From contig NZ_JAUIYO010000002.1 in assembly GCF_044891285.1 (NCBI RefSeq), positions 434,001 to 498,000 of the forward strand: a stretch of 64,000 nt of DNA, read 5' to 3'. This document shows positions 33,829 through 41,947 of the stretch, piece by piece. Each line of letters opens with the position of its first letter. Position 1 is the first letter of the stretch. This DNA comes from Pseudobacillus lumedeiriae (lineage in GTDB: Bacteria > Bacillota > Bacilli > Bacillales > Domibacillaceae). The translations under genes were made by a program, and so were the position numbers. The notes under the pieces were generated by a model. The model was not told where the DNA came from and made no database searches. It worked only from the letters and a program-made list of their open reading frames with translations.

Positions 33829-36174
33829 ATGAACAGCAAGATATGGACATCTGTTGGCAAAGCAGAACAAAGAATTGATGCAGTAGAAAAAGCAGAGGGA
33901 ACAGTCAGATACGTTGGAGACTTTTTGATGCCGGGAATGATGCATGCAAAGCTGGTAACAAGCACATATGCTCATGCTAGGATTCAATCGGTTGATACGG
34001 AGGAAGCGTGGCAAATGCCAGGGGTACGCGCCATCGTTACTGGGAAGGTGTTTCCATTTCATATTGGTCCTATTTTAGCGGATCGGCCTCCTTTAGCATT
34101 CGAGAAAGTACGTTATTATGGTGAACCGATCGCCATTGTTGTAGCTGATCATGAACATCAGGCGAAGCAAGCGGCCCGAAAGGTAAAGGTGAATTATGAA
34201 CCTCTGCCGGTAGTGAATTCTGTCAGCCAAGCCTTTCAAAAAGAGGCGCCTTTAGTCCATGAAGACTCCAGCCAATATATGAAAATTATTAGCAATGTCT
34301 ATCCCGTTCCGGGGACAAATATAGGAAGCCATATTAAGATTCGTAAAGGGGATTTCATCTCTGAGTGGGAAAACTGTGAGGAAACAGTGACAGCGACGTA
34401 TTCCTTTAACCTTTCCGATCATGCAGCTTTGGAAACGAGAGCGACACGGGTGGAAATTAATCCAGCCGGCAAAGTCATTGTACATTCCTGTACCCAATCC
34501 CCGTTTACCATTAAAAAGGTGTTAAATCAATTTTTTAATATTGAAGTCGGAAATATTATCGTCCATGTTCCTATGATTGGCGGAGCATTTGGCGGAAAGG
34601 GGACCGTTCAATTAGAACCACTTGCTTATTTAGCATCCAAGGCAGTGGGGGGCAAACTAGTAAAATTAGAGTATGAGCGGGAAGAGGATATGATTACGGC
34701 TCCCGGACATATCGGGATCGAAGCTACGATTAAACTGGGAGCAAGCAAAGATGGGGAATTACTTGCGGGGCAGTATACCTTTTTAATTGATTCCGGTGCT
34801 TATACGGACCAAGCAGCAGGTATTACTAGAGCAGCAGCGCTCGACTGTACGGGCCCTTACCATGTACCAAACGTATGGTGTGACTCTTATTGTATGTATA
34901 CGAACCACCCTTTTGCTACATCTTTCCGGGGATACGGTCATCCGGAATTAACATTTGCGGTGGAAAGAACGATGGATCAATTAGCCAAAAAGTTAAACAT
35001 CGATCCTATTGAATTAAGGGTGAAAAATGTGATTAAACCAGGAGACACTTCTCCTACTCAGGCCCTGTTAACCGCCAACAACATTGGTGACGCTGAGAAA
35101 TGCATCAACCGGGCTAAAGAGCTTATTCAATGGAATAAAGGGCGGCGGATAGAAGTCGAGAAAAGCAAAGTACGCGCCAAGGGAATCAGCTTGTTTTGGA
35201 AGACATCGACAACAGCAACAAATGCCGAATCAGGAGTCATTCTAACTTTCGAAGCGGATGGCAGTGTCAATTTAAACTGTGCAGCTATCGAACTTGGACA
35301 GGGAACGAAAACGCTTCTTGCACAAATTCTAGCCGAAAAGCTCGGCATGGAAATGAATAAAATTCATGTGAAGATGGAAGTAAACACACAATATGATCCT
35401 CATCAATGGCGTACGGTGGCCAGCAGTACGACCTTTTTAGCGGGCCGGGCGGTCTTAGCTGCTGCGGAGGATGCGATTTCCCAATTGAAAAGAACGGCTT
35501 CTATCGTTTTACAATGCTCAGTGGAAGATCTGGAAGTGGGCGGAAACCGTGTGTATTTGAAGGCTAATCCCGAATATGGAGTACCGATCAAGGACATAGC
35601 CCTTGGATACAAGTATCCCAATGGCCATGCAATCGAGGGACAAGTGGTCGGTCATGGAAAACATATTCAAAGGCACTTAACCCCGATGGATCAAGAAACA
35701 GGATTTGGAAAGCCGGGTCCTTGGTGGTCTGTTGGCGCCCAGGCGGTAGAGGTTGAATGGGACACGCGGGATTTTACGTACAAGATTCTAAAAGCAGTAA
35801 CGGTTATCGATGGCGGGACCATTATTAATCCAGCAATGGCTGTACAGCAAATGAGGGGAGGCATGTATCTCGGCCTAAGCTTCGCCAGCCGTGAATCTTT
35901 TATTTTTGATGCGCAGGGTATTGTTCAAAATCCTCAATTCCGAAGTTATGAGATGATGCGGTTTGGGGAACAGCCAGATGAATATCTTGTCGACTTTATT
36001 GAGACACCAGCCGCAGACGGACCGTATGGCGCCCGGGGAATAGGAGAATACGGGGTCATCGGTGCACCAGCCGCACTGGCAAATGGACTTTCCGAAGCGG
36101 CACAAGTAGAACTGAATCAATTACCCCTCATCCCGGAAATGATATGGCAAGCGAAAAAGGGGGGCGGACAATGA
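33829..36174 (+). CDS. Molybdenum hydroxylase large subunit (xanthine dehydrogenase/aldehyde oxidase family)
   Basis: 781 residues, the molybdopterin-cytosine-dinucleotide binding subunit. Seen: VGKAEQRIDAVEKAEGTVRY at the start, GGAFGGKG (about residue 250), SFRGYGHPE, GQGTKTLLAQ and the catalytic Glu740 in GARGIGE. The CO-dehydrogenase active-site loop AYXCSFR is absent, so it is not CoxL; substrate could be a purine, aldehyde or N-heterocycle. It overlaps the FAD subunit by 4 bases. No XdhC/PucA maturation factor or regulator is adjacent. Confidence 0.9.
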   Translation: MNSKIWTSVGKAEQRIDAVEKAEGTVRYVGDFLMPGMMHAKLVTSTYAHARIQSVDTEEAWQMPGVRAIVTGKVFPFHIGPILADRPPLAFEKVRYYGEPIAIVVADHEHQAKQAARKVKVNYEPLPVVNSVSQAFQKEAPLVHEDSSQYMKIISNVYPVPGTNIGSHIKIRKGDFISEWENCEETVTATYSFNLSDHAALETRATRVEINPAGKVIVHSCTQSPFTIKKVLNQFFNIEVGNIIVHVPMIGGAFGGKGTVQLEPLAYLASKAVGGKLVKLEYEREEDMITAPGHIGIEATIKLGASKDGELLAGQYTFLIDSGAYTDQAAGITRAAALDCTGPYHVPNVWCDSYCMYTNHPFATSFRGYGHPELTFAVERTMDQLAKKLNIDPIELRVKNVIKPGDTSPTQALLTANNIGDAEKCINRAKELIQWNKGRRIEVEKSKVRAKGISLFWKTSTTATNAESGVILTFEADGSVNLNCAAIELGQGTKTLLAQILAEKLGMEMNKIHVKMEVNTQYDPHQWRTVASSTTFLAGRAVLAAAEDAISQLKRTASIVLQCSVEDLEVGGNRVYLKANPEYGVPIKDIALGYKYPNGHAIEGQVVGHGKHIQRHLTPMDQETGFGKPGPWWSVGAQAVEVEWDTRDFTYKILKAVTVIDGGTIINPAMAVQQMRGGMYLGLSFASRESFIFDAQGIVQNPQFRSYEMMRFGEQPDEYLVDFIETPAADGPYGARGIGEYGVIGAPAALANGLSEAAQVELNQLPLIPEMIWQAKKGGGQ

Positions 36175-37004
36175 TTCCATTTGATTTTGAATATTATAAA
36201 CCCGCCTCTGTCAATGAGGCGGTTCAAACGTTTCAAATGATGAGTGAAAATGGAAAGCAAGTTGTTTTCTATTGCGGCGGCACGGAGTTTATTACATTTG
36301 CCCGGGTAAATAAAATAACGGCTGATGCGGTTATTGATCTCAAAGGAATTTATGAATGCCATATCCTGGAGGTTCAGGGCGATCAATTAGTCATTGGAGC
36401 GGCTGTTTCATTAAACAAAATTGCAGAATCCAATTTGTTTCCGCTGCTTGGAGAGACCGTGAAACGAATTGCTGATCATACATCAAGAAACAAAATTACT
36501 CTTGGAGGGAACATTCATAGTAAATTAATGTATCGGGAAAGTATCTTACCCTTATTATTATCGGATGCCACAGTGAAAATTGCTGGAAGTGAAGAGGAGA
36601 GAATCGTTCCACTAGCAGAGATTTTTCAAAAAGAAATCAACATGAAGCCCGGGGAGTTTCTTATCCAAGTTGTCATTAAGAAAGATTATATCGATCTGCC
36701 CTATGCAAGTTTTAAAAGAACGAAAATGTCCAAAGTAGGGTACCCGGTTGTTTCTATTGCAGCGCTCGCAAAAGAGAACAGAATGAGGGTCGCTTTTAGC
36801 GGGGTCTGTGAATATCCTTTTCGTTCACCGGAGATAGAAGATGCATTAAATGATTCATCACTTTCAACAGAGAAGAAGATTGACCAGGCTGTTGCCCATC
36901 TTCCTGCCCCCATTGTTCAAGATCTTCACGGATCAGCCAGTTACCGTGAATTTGTGTTAAAAAATGGTTTGCAGGATATGATAGAAGCATTGGAGGGGAA
37001 ATAA
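36171..37004 (+). CDS. Molybdenum hydroxylase FAD-binding subunit
   Basis: 277 residues of the CoxM/XdhB type. It begins MIPFDFEYYKPASVNEAV, has the FAD-binding YCGGTEFI stretch, HTSRNKITLGGNIHSK, and a C-terminal domain (YASFKRTKMSKVGYPVVSIA). It carries electrons from the iron-sulfur subunit to the acceptor. ATG 36171 overlaps the large-subunit stop (ATGA), preceded by AAGGGGGG. The usual GGT loop is read as GGTEFI, slightly unlike the common AGGTDL. Confidence 0.88.
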   Translation: MIPFDFEYYKPASVNEAVQTFQMMSENGKQVVFYCGGTEFITFARVNKITADAVIDLKGIYECHILEVQGDQLVIGAAVSLNKIAESNLFPLLGETVKRIADHTSRNKITLGGNIHSKLMYRESILPLLLSDATVKIAGSEEERIVPLAEIFQKEINMKPGEFLIQVVIKKDYIDLPYASFKRTKMSKVGYPVVSIAALAKENRMRVAFSGVCEYPFRSPEIEDALNDSSLSTEKKIDQAVAHLPAPIVQDLHGSASYREFVLKNGLQDMIEALEGK

Positions 37005-37513
37005 TGATGATTTCAAATAACACATCCAAATCAGTGATTCGTCTCCATGTTAATGGGGAGAGCCATGACGTGATAATCCGATTCGCTGACACTCTCCTGC
37101 ACACATTACGAGAACAACTAGGATTAACCGGTGCAAAACGATCTTGTGAGAATGGTGACTGCGGGGCTTGTACCGTGTTAATTAATGGAGAGCCGATGCA
37201 TTCTTGTTTGTCTTTAACGATTGAACAAATAGATCAGACCATTACGACAATAGAAGGTTTGGAAGATTCCTCCATCAAACAAGCATTTGTGAGCCATTGG
37301 GCTATTCAATGCGGATATTGTACACCTGGCTTTATTTTAAACTGTCACGCCTTAAAAGCTCGGCATCCTGATGCAGAAGAAGAAGTGATTGAAGAGTGGA
37401 TGCAATCCAATCTCTGCCGATGTACTGGATATCAGGAAATCAAAGAAGCCGTTAAAGCTGTTCTGCAAGAGGAAAATACACTACTGAATGAAACAAAAAA
37501 CACCCTCGACTAA
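37004..37513 (+). CDS. Molybdenum hydroxylase [2Fe-2S] subunit
   Basis: 169 residues. N-terminal plant-type ferredoxin cluster ligands are Cys48, Cys53, Cys56 and Cys68 (CENGDCGAC...HSC); the C-terminal helical domain binds the second cluster by Cys103/106 (QCGYCTPGF) and Cys138/140 (CRC). Both sets are intact. Its ATG overlaps the stop of the FAD subunit by one base, so the L-M-S subunits form one operon. Confidence 0.93.
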   Translation: MMISNNTSKSVIRLHVNGESHDVIIRFADTLLHTLREQLGLTGAKRSCENGDCGACTVLINGEPMHSCLSLTIEQIDQTITTIEGLEDSSIKQAFVSHWAIQCGYCTPGFILNCHALKARHPDAEEEVIEEWMQSNLCRCTGYQEIKEAVKAVLQEENTLLNETKNTLD

Positions 37514-37532
37514 TTTTGTGAAAGTCGAGGGT
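37502..37532. terminator. Possible terminator hairpin between convergent genes
   Basis: Stem ACCCTCGAC / GTCGAGGGT spanning the stop codon of the [2Fe-2S] subunit. There is no clear T run, so termination is uncertain. Confidence 0.4.
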
Positions 37533-37540
37533 ACATACAA

Positions 37541-37933
37541 TTATCCTTTTTTAAAACTGTTATTCTCATTGTTCAGCGATTGAATAAGCGAAAGCGTATG
37601 TGATGCCTGCTCAATTTGTTGCTGTACTTGCTCCAACTGCTGTTGTTGAGCCGTTGTTGATTGTGTAACGGCGAGGCCCTGCATGTGATTCAGCTGCTGT
37701 GTAGCCTGCTGCAGAAGCTGCTGGGCCTGCTGTAAAGGCTGTAGATTTGTCATAGAGGCATGTTGCTGTATCGTTTGTTCCGCTTGTAGGAGTGCTTGCA
37801 ATGTGTGTTGTTTTTTTGTTTGAAATTGCTGCTCCATCTGTGCTTGGTTTTGCTCGATCTGCTGTTGCTGCAGCTGAAGTTGTTGTTGAAAGTTTTCCAG
37901 CTGCTCTTGCTGTTCATTTTGTTGCTCATTCAT
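37541..37933 (-). CDS. Glutamine-rich coiled-coil protein, unknown function
   Basis: 130 residues of which 46 are glutamine (about 35%), with Leu, Ala and Glu spaced as in a continuous helix; no membrane segment, signal or cysteine. Phrases such as QQQLQLQQQQIEQNQAQ recur. A weak ribosome site (GCAGGT) precedes ATG 37933. The reading frame is clean over its length and ends in a basic tail (NSFKKG). Such proteins often form coiled coils or polymers; a coat or matrix role in a spore former is only a guess. I do not recognise a family. Confidence 0.6.
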   Translation of the reverse strand: MNEQQNEQQEQLENFQQQLQLQQQQIEQNQAQMEQQFQTKKQHTLQALLQAEQTIQQHASMTNLQPLQQAQQLLQQATQQLNHMQGLAVTQSTTAQQQQLEQVQQQIEQASHTLSLIQSLNNENNSFKKG

Positions 37934-38071
37934 GTAGATGACCTGCTTTCAGTTGAACTTGGCCGGAATAACCTGCCCATCATATAGTTTTCCTAAAATA
38001 AGTACATTTATCAACTTTTTAGGCAAGGATACGTCCAATTTCAAATGTAAAAAGGATTTCGGAAAGGTACA

Positions 38072-38098
38072 CAAAAAAGAGCTGACCATCGTCAGCTC
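38072..38098 (-). terminator. Terminator of the 48-aa ORF
   Basis: Stem GAGCTGAC / GTCAGCTC with 4-nt loop; on the minus strand it is followed by TTTTTTG. Confidence 0.75.
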
Positions 38099-38156
38099 CT
38101 CTTTTATTTATTTTAATAAAGGAAAGTCCGATTATTCTATGTTGTTAAGCATGTTC

Positions 38157-38303
38157 TCATGGAGTGATATGAGAAGTGGGGATCGTAATAATTTTCCCGC
38201 CAACCTGTATATGAATCGTATCGTTAAAGATCGCCTTTACAATTCCTTTTAAGGAAACAGTTGAATTAACAGAAATTTTTTTTGCGTCAGAGTTTGTTTT
38301 CAT
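38157..38303 (-). CDS. 48-residue hypothetical small protein
   Basis: Starts MKTNSDAKKISVNSTVSLKG and continues as beta-type sequence (IVKAIFNDTIHIQVGGKIIT). GGGAGG lies nine bases before ATG, and a good minus-strand terminator lies 59 bases after the stop, so it has the parts of a complete transcription unit. The look, alternating hydrophobic residues with a Gly-Gly turn, suggests a small beta-barrel or SH3-like fold. No family recognised. Confidence 0.5.
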   Translation of the reverse strand: MKTNSDAKKISVNSTVSLKGIVKAIFNDTIHIQVGGKIITIPTSHITP

Positions 38304-38439
38304 CCCATTCAGCCTCCCGTTAGATTATTAAAATGAAGCAGAAGTATAAAAGATAAAACACGAATTACTTTGATTATTACATGTGTAAATAAAGGGTGTC
38401 AATTCTGACGAATGTTAACGTATCACAAAGTTCAAACGA

Positions 38440-38513
38440 AGCTGATTGTAGCAGAAGGCGCGAAGACTCCTGCGGGAAAGTGAAGCGACTGGAACAGAAA
38501 TCAACGGACAAGT
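38440..38513. repeat. Dispersed intergenic repeat, copy 4 (core only)
   Basis: Core GAAGGCGCGAAGACTCCTGCGGGAAAGTG followed by CAGAAATCAAC (in two pieces), with GCTGATTG at the left. This is the core form often seen between genes in Bacillus-type genomes; it shares ACTCC-T-CGG-AAA with copy 2. Confidence 0.6.
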
Positions 38514-38529
38514 TTAAAGAACTATACAA

Positions 38530-38570
38530 AAAAAGGGATGTCCCTAAAAGTTATACTTTGGGACACCCTA
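38530..38570 (-). terminator. Terminator downstream of tagO
   Basis: Stem GGGATGTCCC / GGGACACCC (one bulge); on the minus strand it ends in seven T residues. Confidence 0.7.
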
Positions 38571-38594
38571 TTCGAGCTGCTTACAAACGATCTT

Positions 38595-39656
38595 TTAGGA
38601 TCGGCCGGACAATTTTCTGTAGATCTTAGAAAAGGCTTTGTATCTTTCACCGACGGCACCAACGAGCTCTGCGATCAGATGAAGAATGACTAAGAGAAGG
38701 AACGATATGGCCAAGGATACCCACAGAGCAGCAGACGATAAAAGGATCGCAGCTATGCTAAAAAGAATACCAAATCCATAAATAACAAGTACCGTATTTC
38801 TATGAGACAATCCCAAATCTAAAATTCTATGATGAAGATGCGATTTATCTGGAGCTGAAATAGGTTTCTTATTAATAATGCGGCGAATGATCGCAAAGGT
38901 CGTATCAAATACAGGGACACCTAAAATAATAATGGGAATAATAAAACTGAACAGCGTTACACTTTTGTATAATCCGAGAAGGGATAAAATCGCCATGATA
39001 TACCCAAGAAAGAGCGCACCTGTATCTCCCATAAAAATTTTAGCTGGATGAAAATTATAAAATAAGAAAGCAAGCGTGCTCCCTAGAACGATTAAAGCTA
39101 GAGTCAGGATTAATCCTTTTCCTGACAGGGCCGCTAAAATAGCGATCGATGCAATCCCGATGGATGAAATGCCTGCAGCTAAGCCATCTAATCCATCGAT
39201 CAAATTGATCGCATTCGTAATACCTACAATCCAAAAAATAGTAAAAGGATAAGCAAGCCATCCAAGCTGTAATCTTTCATCCACGAACGGAATAGCGATA
39301 AAATCAATTGTTAGGCCTGAGCTGACAACTAACCCGGCGATCAAAATTTGTCCGAGGAATTTTATTTTAGCGGAAAGCTCATACAAATCATCGAAAATTC
39401 CTAGAATAATAATTAATAATGCTCCTATACTAATAGTAGCCACACGTTCATGATATAAACCCGAAGCAAAGAAGCCGGCTGCTACACCGATAAAAATGGC
39501 TAAACCGCCTAACCGCGGCATTAACGTTTGATGGACTTTCCTTTGATTCGGTTTATCAACGGCCCCTATTTTTATTGCTAATCGAATGACAAAAGGTGTA
39601 ACAATTAAAACGGTAATAAATGAAACAGCAAAAGCTAGAAAAAGTTGTATATTCAA
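38595..39656 (-). CDS. tagO: Undecaprenyl-phosphate GlcNAc-1-phosphate transferase (TagO/MraY family)
   Basis: About 353 residues with some 10-11 membrane helices. Motifs of the WecA/TagO group: GAVDKPNQRKVH, MPRLGGLAIF, the Mg2+-binding GIFDDLYE, NAINLIDGLDGLAAG, FMGDTGALFLG and SHLHHRILD. It attaches GlcNAc-1-P to undecaprenyl phosphate, the first step of wall teichoic acid and other wall polymers. The frame is open further upstream, but TTG 39656 with AAAGGAG nine bases before it fits the family length. Confidence 0.9.
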   Translation of the reverse strand: MNIQLFLAFAVSFITVLIVTPFVIRLAIKIGAVDKPNQRKVHQTLMPRLGGLAIFIGVAAGFFASGLYHERVATISIGALLIIILGIFDDLYELSAKIKFLGQILIAGLVVSSGLTIDFIAIPFVDERLQLGWLAYPFTIFWIVGITNAINLIDGLDGLAAGISSIGIASIAILAALSGKGLILTLALIVLGSTLAFLFYNFHPAKIFMGDTGALFLGYIMAILSLLGLYKSVTLFSFIIPIIILGVPVFDTTFAIIRRIINKKPISAPDKSHLHHRILDLGLSHRNTVLVIYGFGILFSIAAILLSSAALWVSLAISFLLLVILHLIAELVGAVGERYKAFSKIYRKLSGRS

Positions 39657-39780
39657 TGTATAAAGCTCCTTTTGAATAAGTGCTATTATGGCGCTGAGAA
39701 ACGCTGTAGTGAATTTCGTGTTGTCTAGTATCATTCCTTTACTGCTCTTCTCATAAGCTTCATAGAAAACTCGATTTTTG

Positions 39781-40032
39781 TCAGTAAGAAATAGTAAAAA
39801 TTGATCCAGCGGCTGCCACTAATAAACAAACGATTGAACTGTCGGATCTTTCTGAAGTATAGATGAGATAGAACCTCTTAATCTGATAATAAAAGAAAGT
39901 ACCGAACAGTACAATAGTTGTTAGTATTAATAATACCCGAAATTTCTTGTGACGAAAAGAAGGGAAAGCACTCTTAATGAGCCGATAAAGGGTGGAAAAA
40001 AGAAATTGTTGGCACATTTCTATGATTTTCAA
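39781..40032 (-). CDS. Possible small membrane protein
   Basis: Up to 83 residues (TTG start) or 78 from the internal ATG at 40017. Two hydrophobic stretches (VLLILTTIVLFGTFFYY and IVCLLVAAAGSIFTI) are separated by a short charged loop. No good ribosome site is visible for either start and no family is recognised, so it may not be a gene. It stands alone between tagO and the SET gene. Confidence 0.3.
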   Translation of the reverse strand: MKIIEMCQQFLFSTLYRLIKSAFPSFRHKKFRVLLILTTIVLFGTFFYYQIKRFYLIYTSERSDSSIVCLLVAAAGSIFTISY

Positions 40033-40079
40033 TCGCTGATTATATGAAATAACAGTGTAGATTCAATGGTTGTTGCATC

Positions 40080-40115
40080 AAAAAGCCTGCACAAGTTAAG
40101 CGAAATGTGCAGGCT
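40080..40115 (-). terminator. Terminator of the SET-domain gene
   Basis: Perfect 10-bp stem AGCCTGCACA / TGTGCAGGCT; minus-strand side ends in TTTTT. Confidence 0.8.
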
Positions 40116-40213
40116 AGTGAGATCTATTAACAAATGTCAGCCAGAAAGAAGCGGTTAAGTATTTATAAAGGTTCTAGAATGAGAACTTTCGCTTTTCGGT
40201 ATGGAGTGACAGC

Positions 40214-40594
40214 TTAATCGATGACATCAAACCATAATGCGGATCGATCATCAGGGTCTCCATTGTAATTTATAGTGATCTCCTCATCTTTTTTAATATC
40301 ATTCCTTGCGTAAAAGTCTATTGATAAATTGTCTTCATTATAATCAAATAAAGCATTCGGTGTATAAGAGTGGTTAAATAAGGCTCCATAGCCTAGGGCA
40401 ATGGCTGTATGCTTATAATTTTTCCCCCAAGAGAAACAGTAATCCACAAGGACTGTTTTTCTTAAATACTTCCACTCGGTTTTATCTGATACTAAAATAG
40501 GAGAAACTTCAATGAGTTCGCCTGTTTTTATATCACGTCCAGCATATACTCCATTACCATATTTTTCGGTGTTTTTTATATATATGAGCCCCAC
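40214..40594 (-). CDS. SET-domain protein (putative protein-lysine methyltransferase)
   Basis: 126 residues, essentially one SET domain. The AdoMet and lysine-site motifs are NGVYAGRDI (GxG-type loop), LFNHSYTPN (the NHS-x-x-PN signature, about residues 73-81) and DEEITINYNG (the E-x-T-x-x-Y catalytic block). No pre- or post-SET cysteine cluster. SET proteins methylate lysines; bacterial substrates are mostly unknown. It lies 55 bases downstream of cotH, same strand, so it is probably co-expressed. The acidic protein (pI low by eye) could bind a basic substrate such as the Lys/Arg-rich repeat protein encoded two genes upstream. Confidence 0.8.
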   Translation of the reverse strand: MGLIYIKNTEKYGNGVYAGRDIKTGELIEVSPILVSDKTEWKYLRKTVLVDYCFSWGKNYKHTAIALGYGALFNHSYTPNALFDYNEDNLSIDFYARNDIKKDEEITINYNGDPDDRSALWFDVID

Positions 40595-40649
40595 AATAAC
40601 GACACCATCCTACAGTTCTTAATTGTTTTTTAATAAGAAAGGGGTTCTT

Positions 40650-41735
40650 TTAGTTGAATTTCGCTAGATGCTCTCTCAAATAGCGGCTGCGATCGCGGAT
40701 AAATTGAAAAATAATCTCTGGTTCACCATCGAATATTTCGATTTTCCTTTTTTTATAAGGATCCAGCAGCACATTTGGCCGCAAAGATTCATGTAATGAC
40801 ATGACCTTATCTTCTAAATAGTTTATCGTAAACTTCGTTTCTAAAGTTTCCTCTAATAAATCTCTGTACAGCTTTCGTAATTCAGGTACTTTCGGCAAAA
40901 GAAAACATAATTGGTTATTCATTTTTCCACCAGGTGGAACATAGTCATATCTCATGATTCCGCCATCGACTTTTCTTCCCCAGGTTGCATCGTAGTCCCA
41001 AGGGAGAATCTCAAATAAACTAGTCTCGCTGTTCCGATACAATGCATAATTATGGGTGAATCCGTCATTATTCATTGTACAAACAGCTCCAACGAGCCAC
41101 CGTAAAAATGTATCCATATTGAGGTGCTGAGAAATTTCATCATAGAATTTGGAGGGAGGGGTCGTGTTGACTTTGTTTATAAAATCGTGGAGGAAATCGT
41201 CATCTGATTCATTTCCAAACATTCGTTTGTAGCCTGCAAGAAGTGATTTTTTAGGTTTTTCCTCTCTCGTTAAGGAAAAGTTGGCATTATTGTTAACGGC
41301 ATAATAAATAGGGCCGGAAGGAAGGTTTCTTTTTTTAAAGAATAAATCATCCACGGACTCTAATTGTAAATAAACACCTTTAAGCGAGTCATTTCGAATT
41401 AAATTTACATGTTGGCTATTTGGAGACAATACACCCATGTCTTGAAAAAAATCAAGGGACAGTTTATTACGCATAAGAGAGGGGTCTCTATATTCCGCAT
41501 TTAGATGAATTTCTCGTGCTCCATCATATCTTTCCGGTTCGATAAACACAATGCGATAGGATCTTTTTCGGAAGTTCCGTGTGTATGATCCACGGTAGGA
41601 AATATCGACATCATAAGTGACATCTTTTGCCTGCAAGTAAGCAGGGACAGGATCATCAATCCATATATTAGAACGTAAATCTTCAAGATCGCCTTCTTCA
41701 ATGATCAAAAAATAAGATGGAATTAGATCAGACAT
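40650..41735 (-). CDS. cotH: CotH-family spore coat protein kinase
   Basis: About 361 residues. CotH is an atypical kinase that phosphorylates serines in spore coat proteins. Visible: VDISYRGSYTRNFRKRSYRI, the Lys/Arg-rich ATP region with REIHLNAEYRDPSLMRN, the metal site DGFTHNYALYRN and the catalytic ILPWDYDATWGR. The start at 41735 gives MSDLIPSYFLIIEE; a longer frame to 41765 contains its AGGA ribosome site. It follows a low-complexity Gly/Thr protein with basic ends, recalling B. subtilis where CotH acts on repetitive basic coat proteins CotB and CotG. Confidence 0.88.
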   Translation of the reverse strand: MSDLIPSYFLIIEEGDLEDLRSNIWIDDPVPAYLQAKDVTYDVDISYRGSYTRNFRKRSYRIVFIEPERYDGAREIHLNAEYRDPSLMRNKLSLDFFQDMGVLSPNSQHVNLIRNDSLKGVYLQLESVDDLFFKKRNLPSGPIYYAVNNNANFSLTREEKPKKSLLAGYKRMFGNESDDDFLHDFINKVNTTPPSKFYDEISQHLNMDTFLRWLVGAVCTMNNDGFTHNYALYRNSETSLFEILPWDYDATWGRKVDGGIMRYDYVPPGGKMNNQLCFLLPKVPELRKLYRDLLEETLETKFTINYLEDKVMSLHESLRPNVLLDPYKKRKIEIFDGEPEIIFQFIRDRSRYLREHLAKFN

Positions 41736-41903
41736 ATCTTCTCTTTCCTTTCTCTTATTCCACAAGATGATAGATTGATACCCGTATACTGGTATCTAAG
41801 TTGACCATTCATTACACCATTGATCCCTTAAAATTCAACGTAGTATTACTGCTTCGCATTTAATTGGAAAGTTTTTGATATCGTTCATATGATCGTTTCA
41901 TAT

Positions 41904-41945
41904 TTGAGCCCAGCCAATCATTATTGACCAGGCTCAAGCATTTTT
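41904..41945 (+). terminator. Hairpin downstream of the repeat-protein gene
   Basis: Stem TTGAGCC / GGCTCAA with an inner CCAAT / ATTG pair. A T run follows only on the plus side (TTTTT), so on the minus strand it may only slow or partly stop transcription between the repeat gene and cotH. Confidence 0.45.
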
Positions 41946-41947
41946 AA

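Noticed and set aside
38396..38629. 77-aa plus-strand ORF
   Set aside because: Consists of the dispersed repeat and the tagO terminator read as protein.
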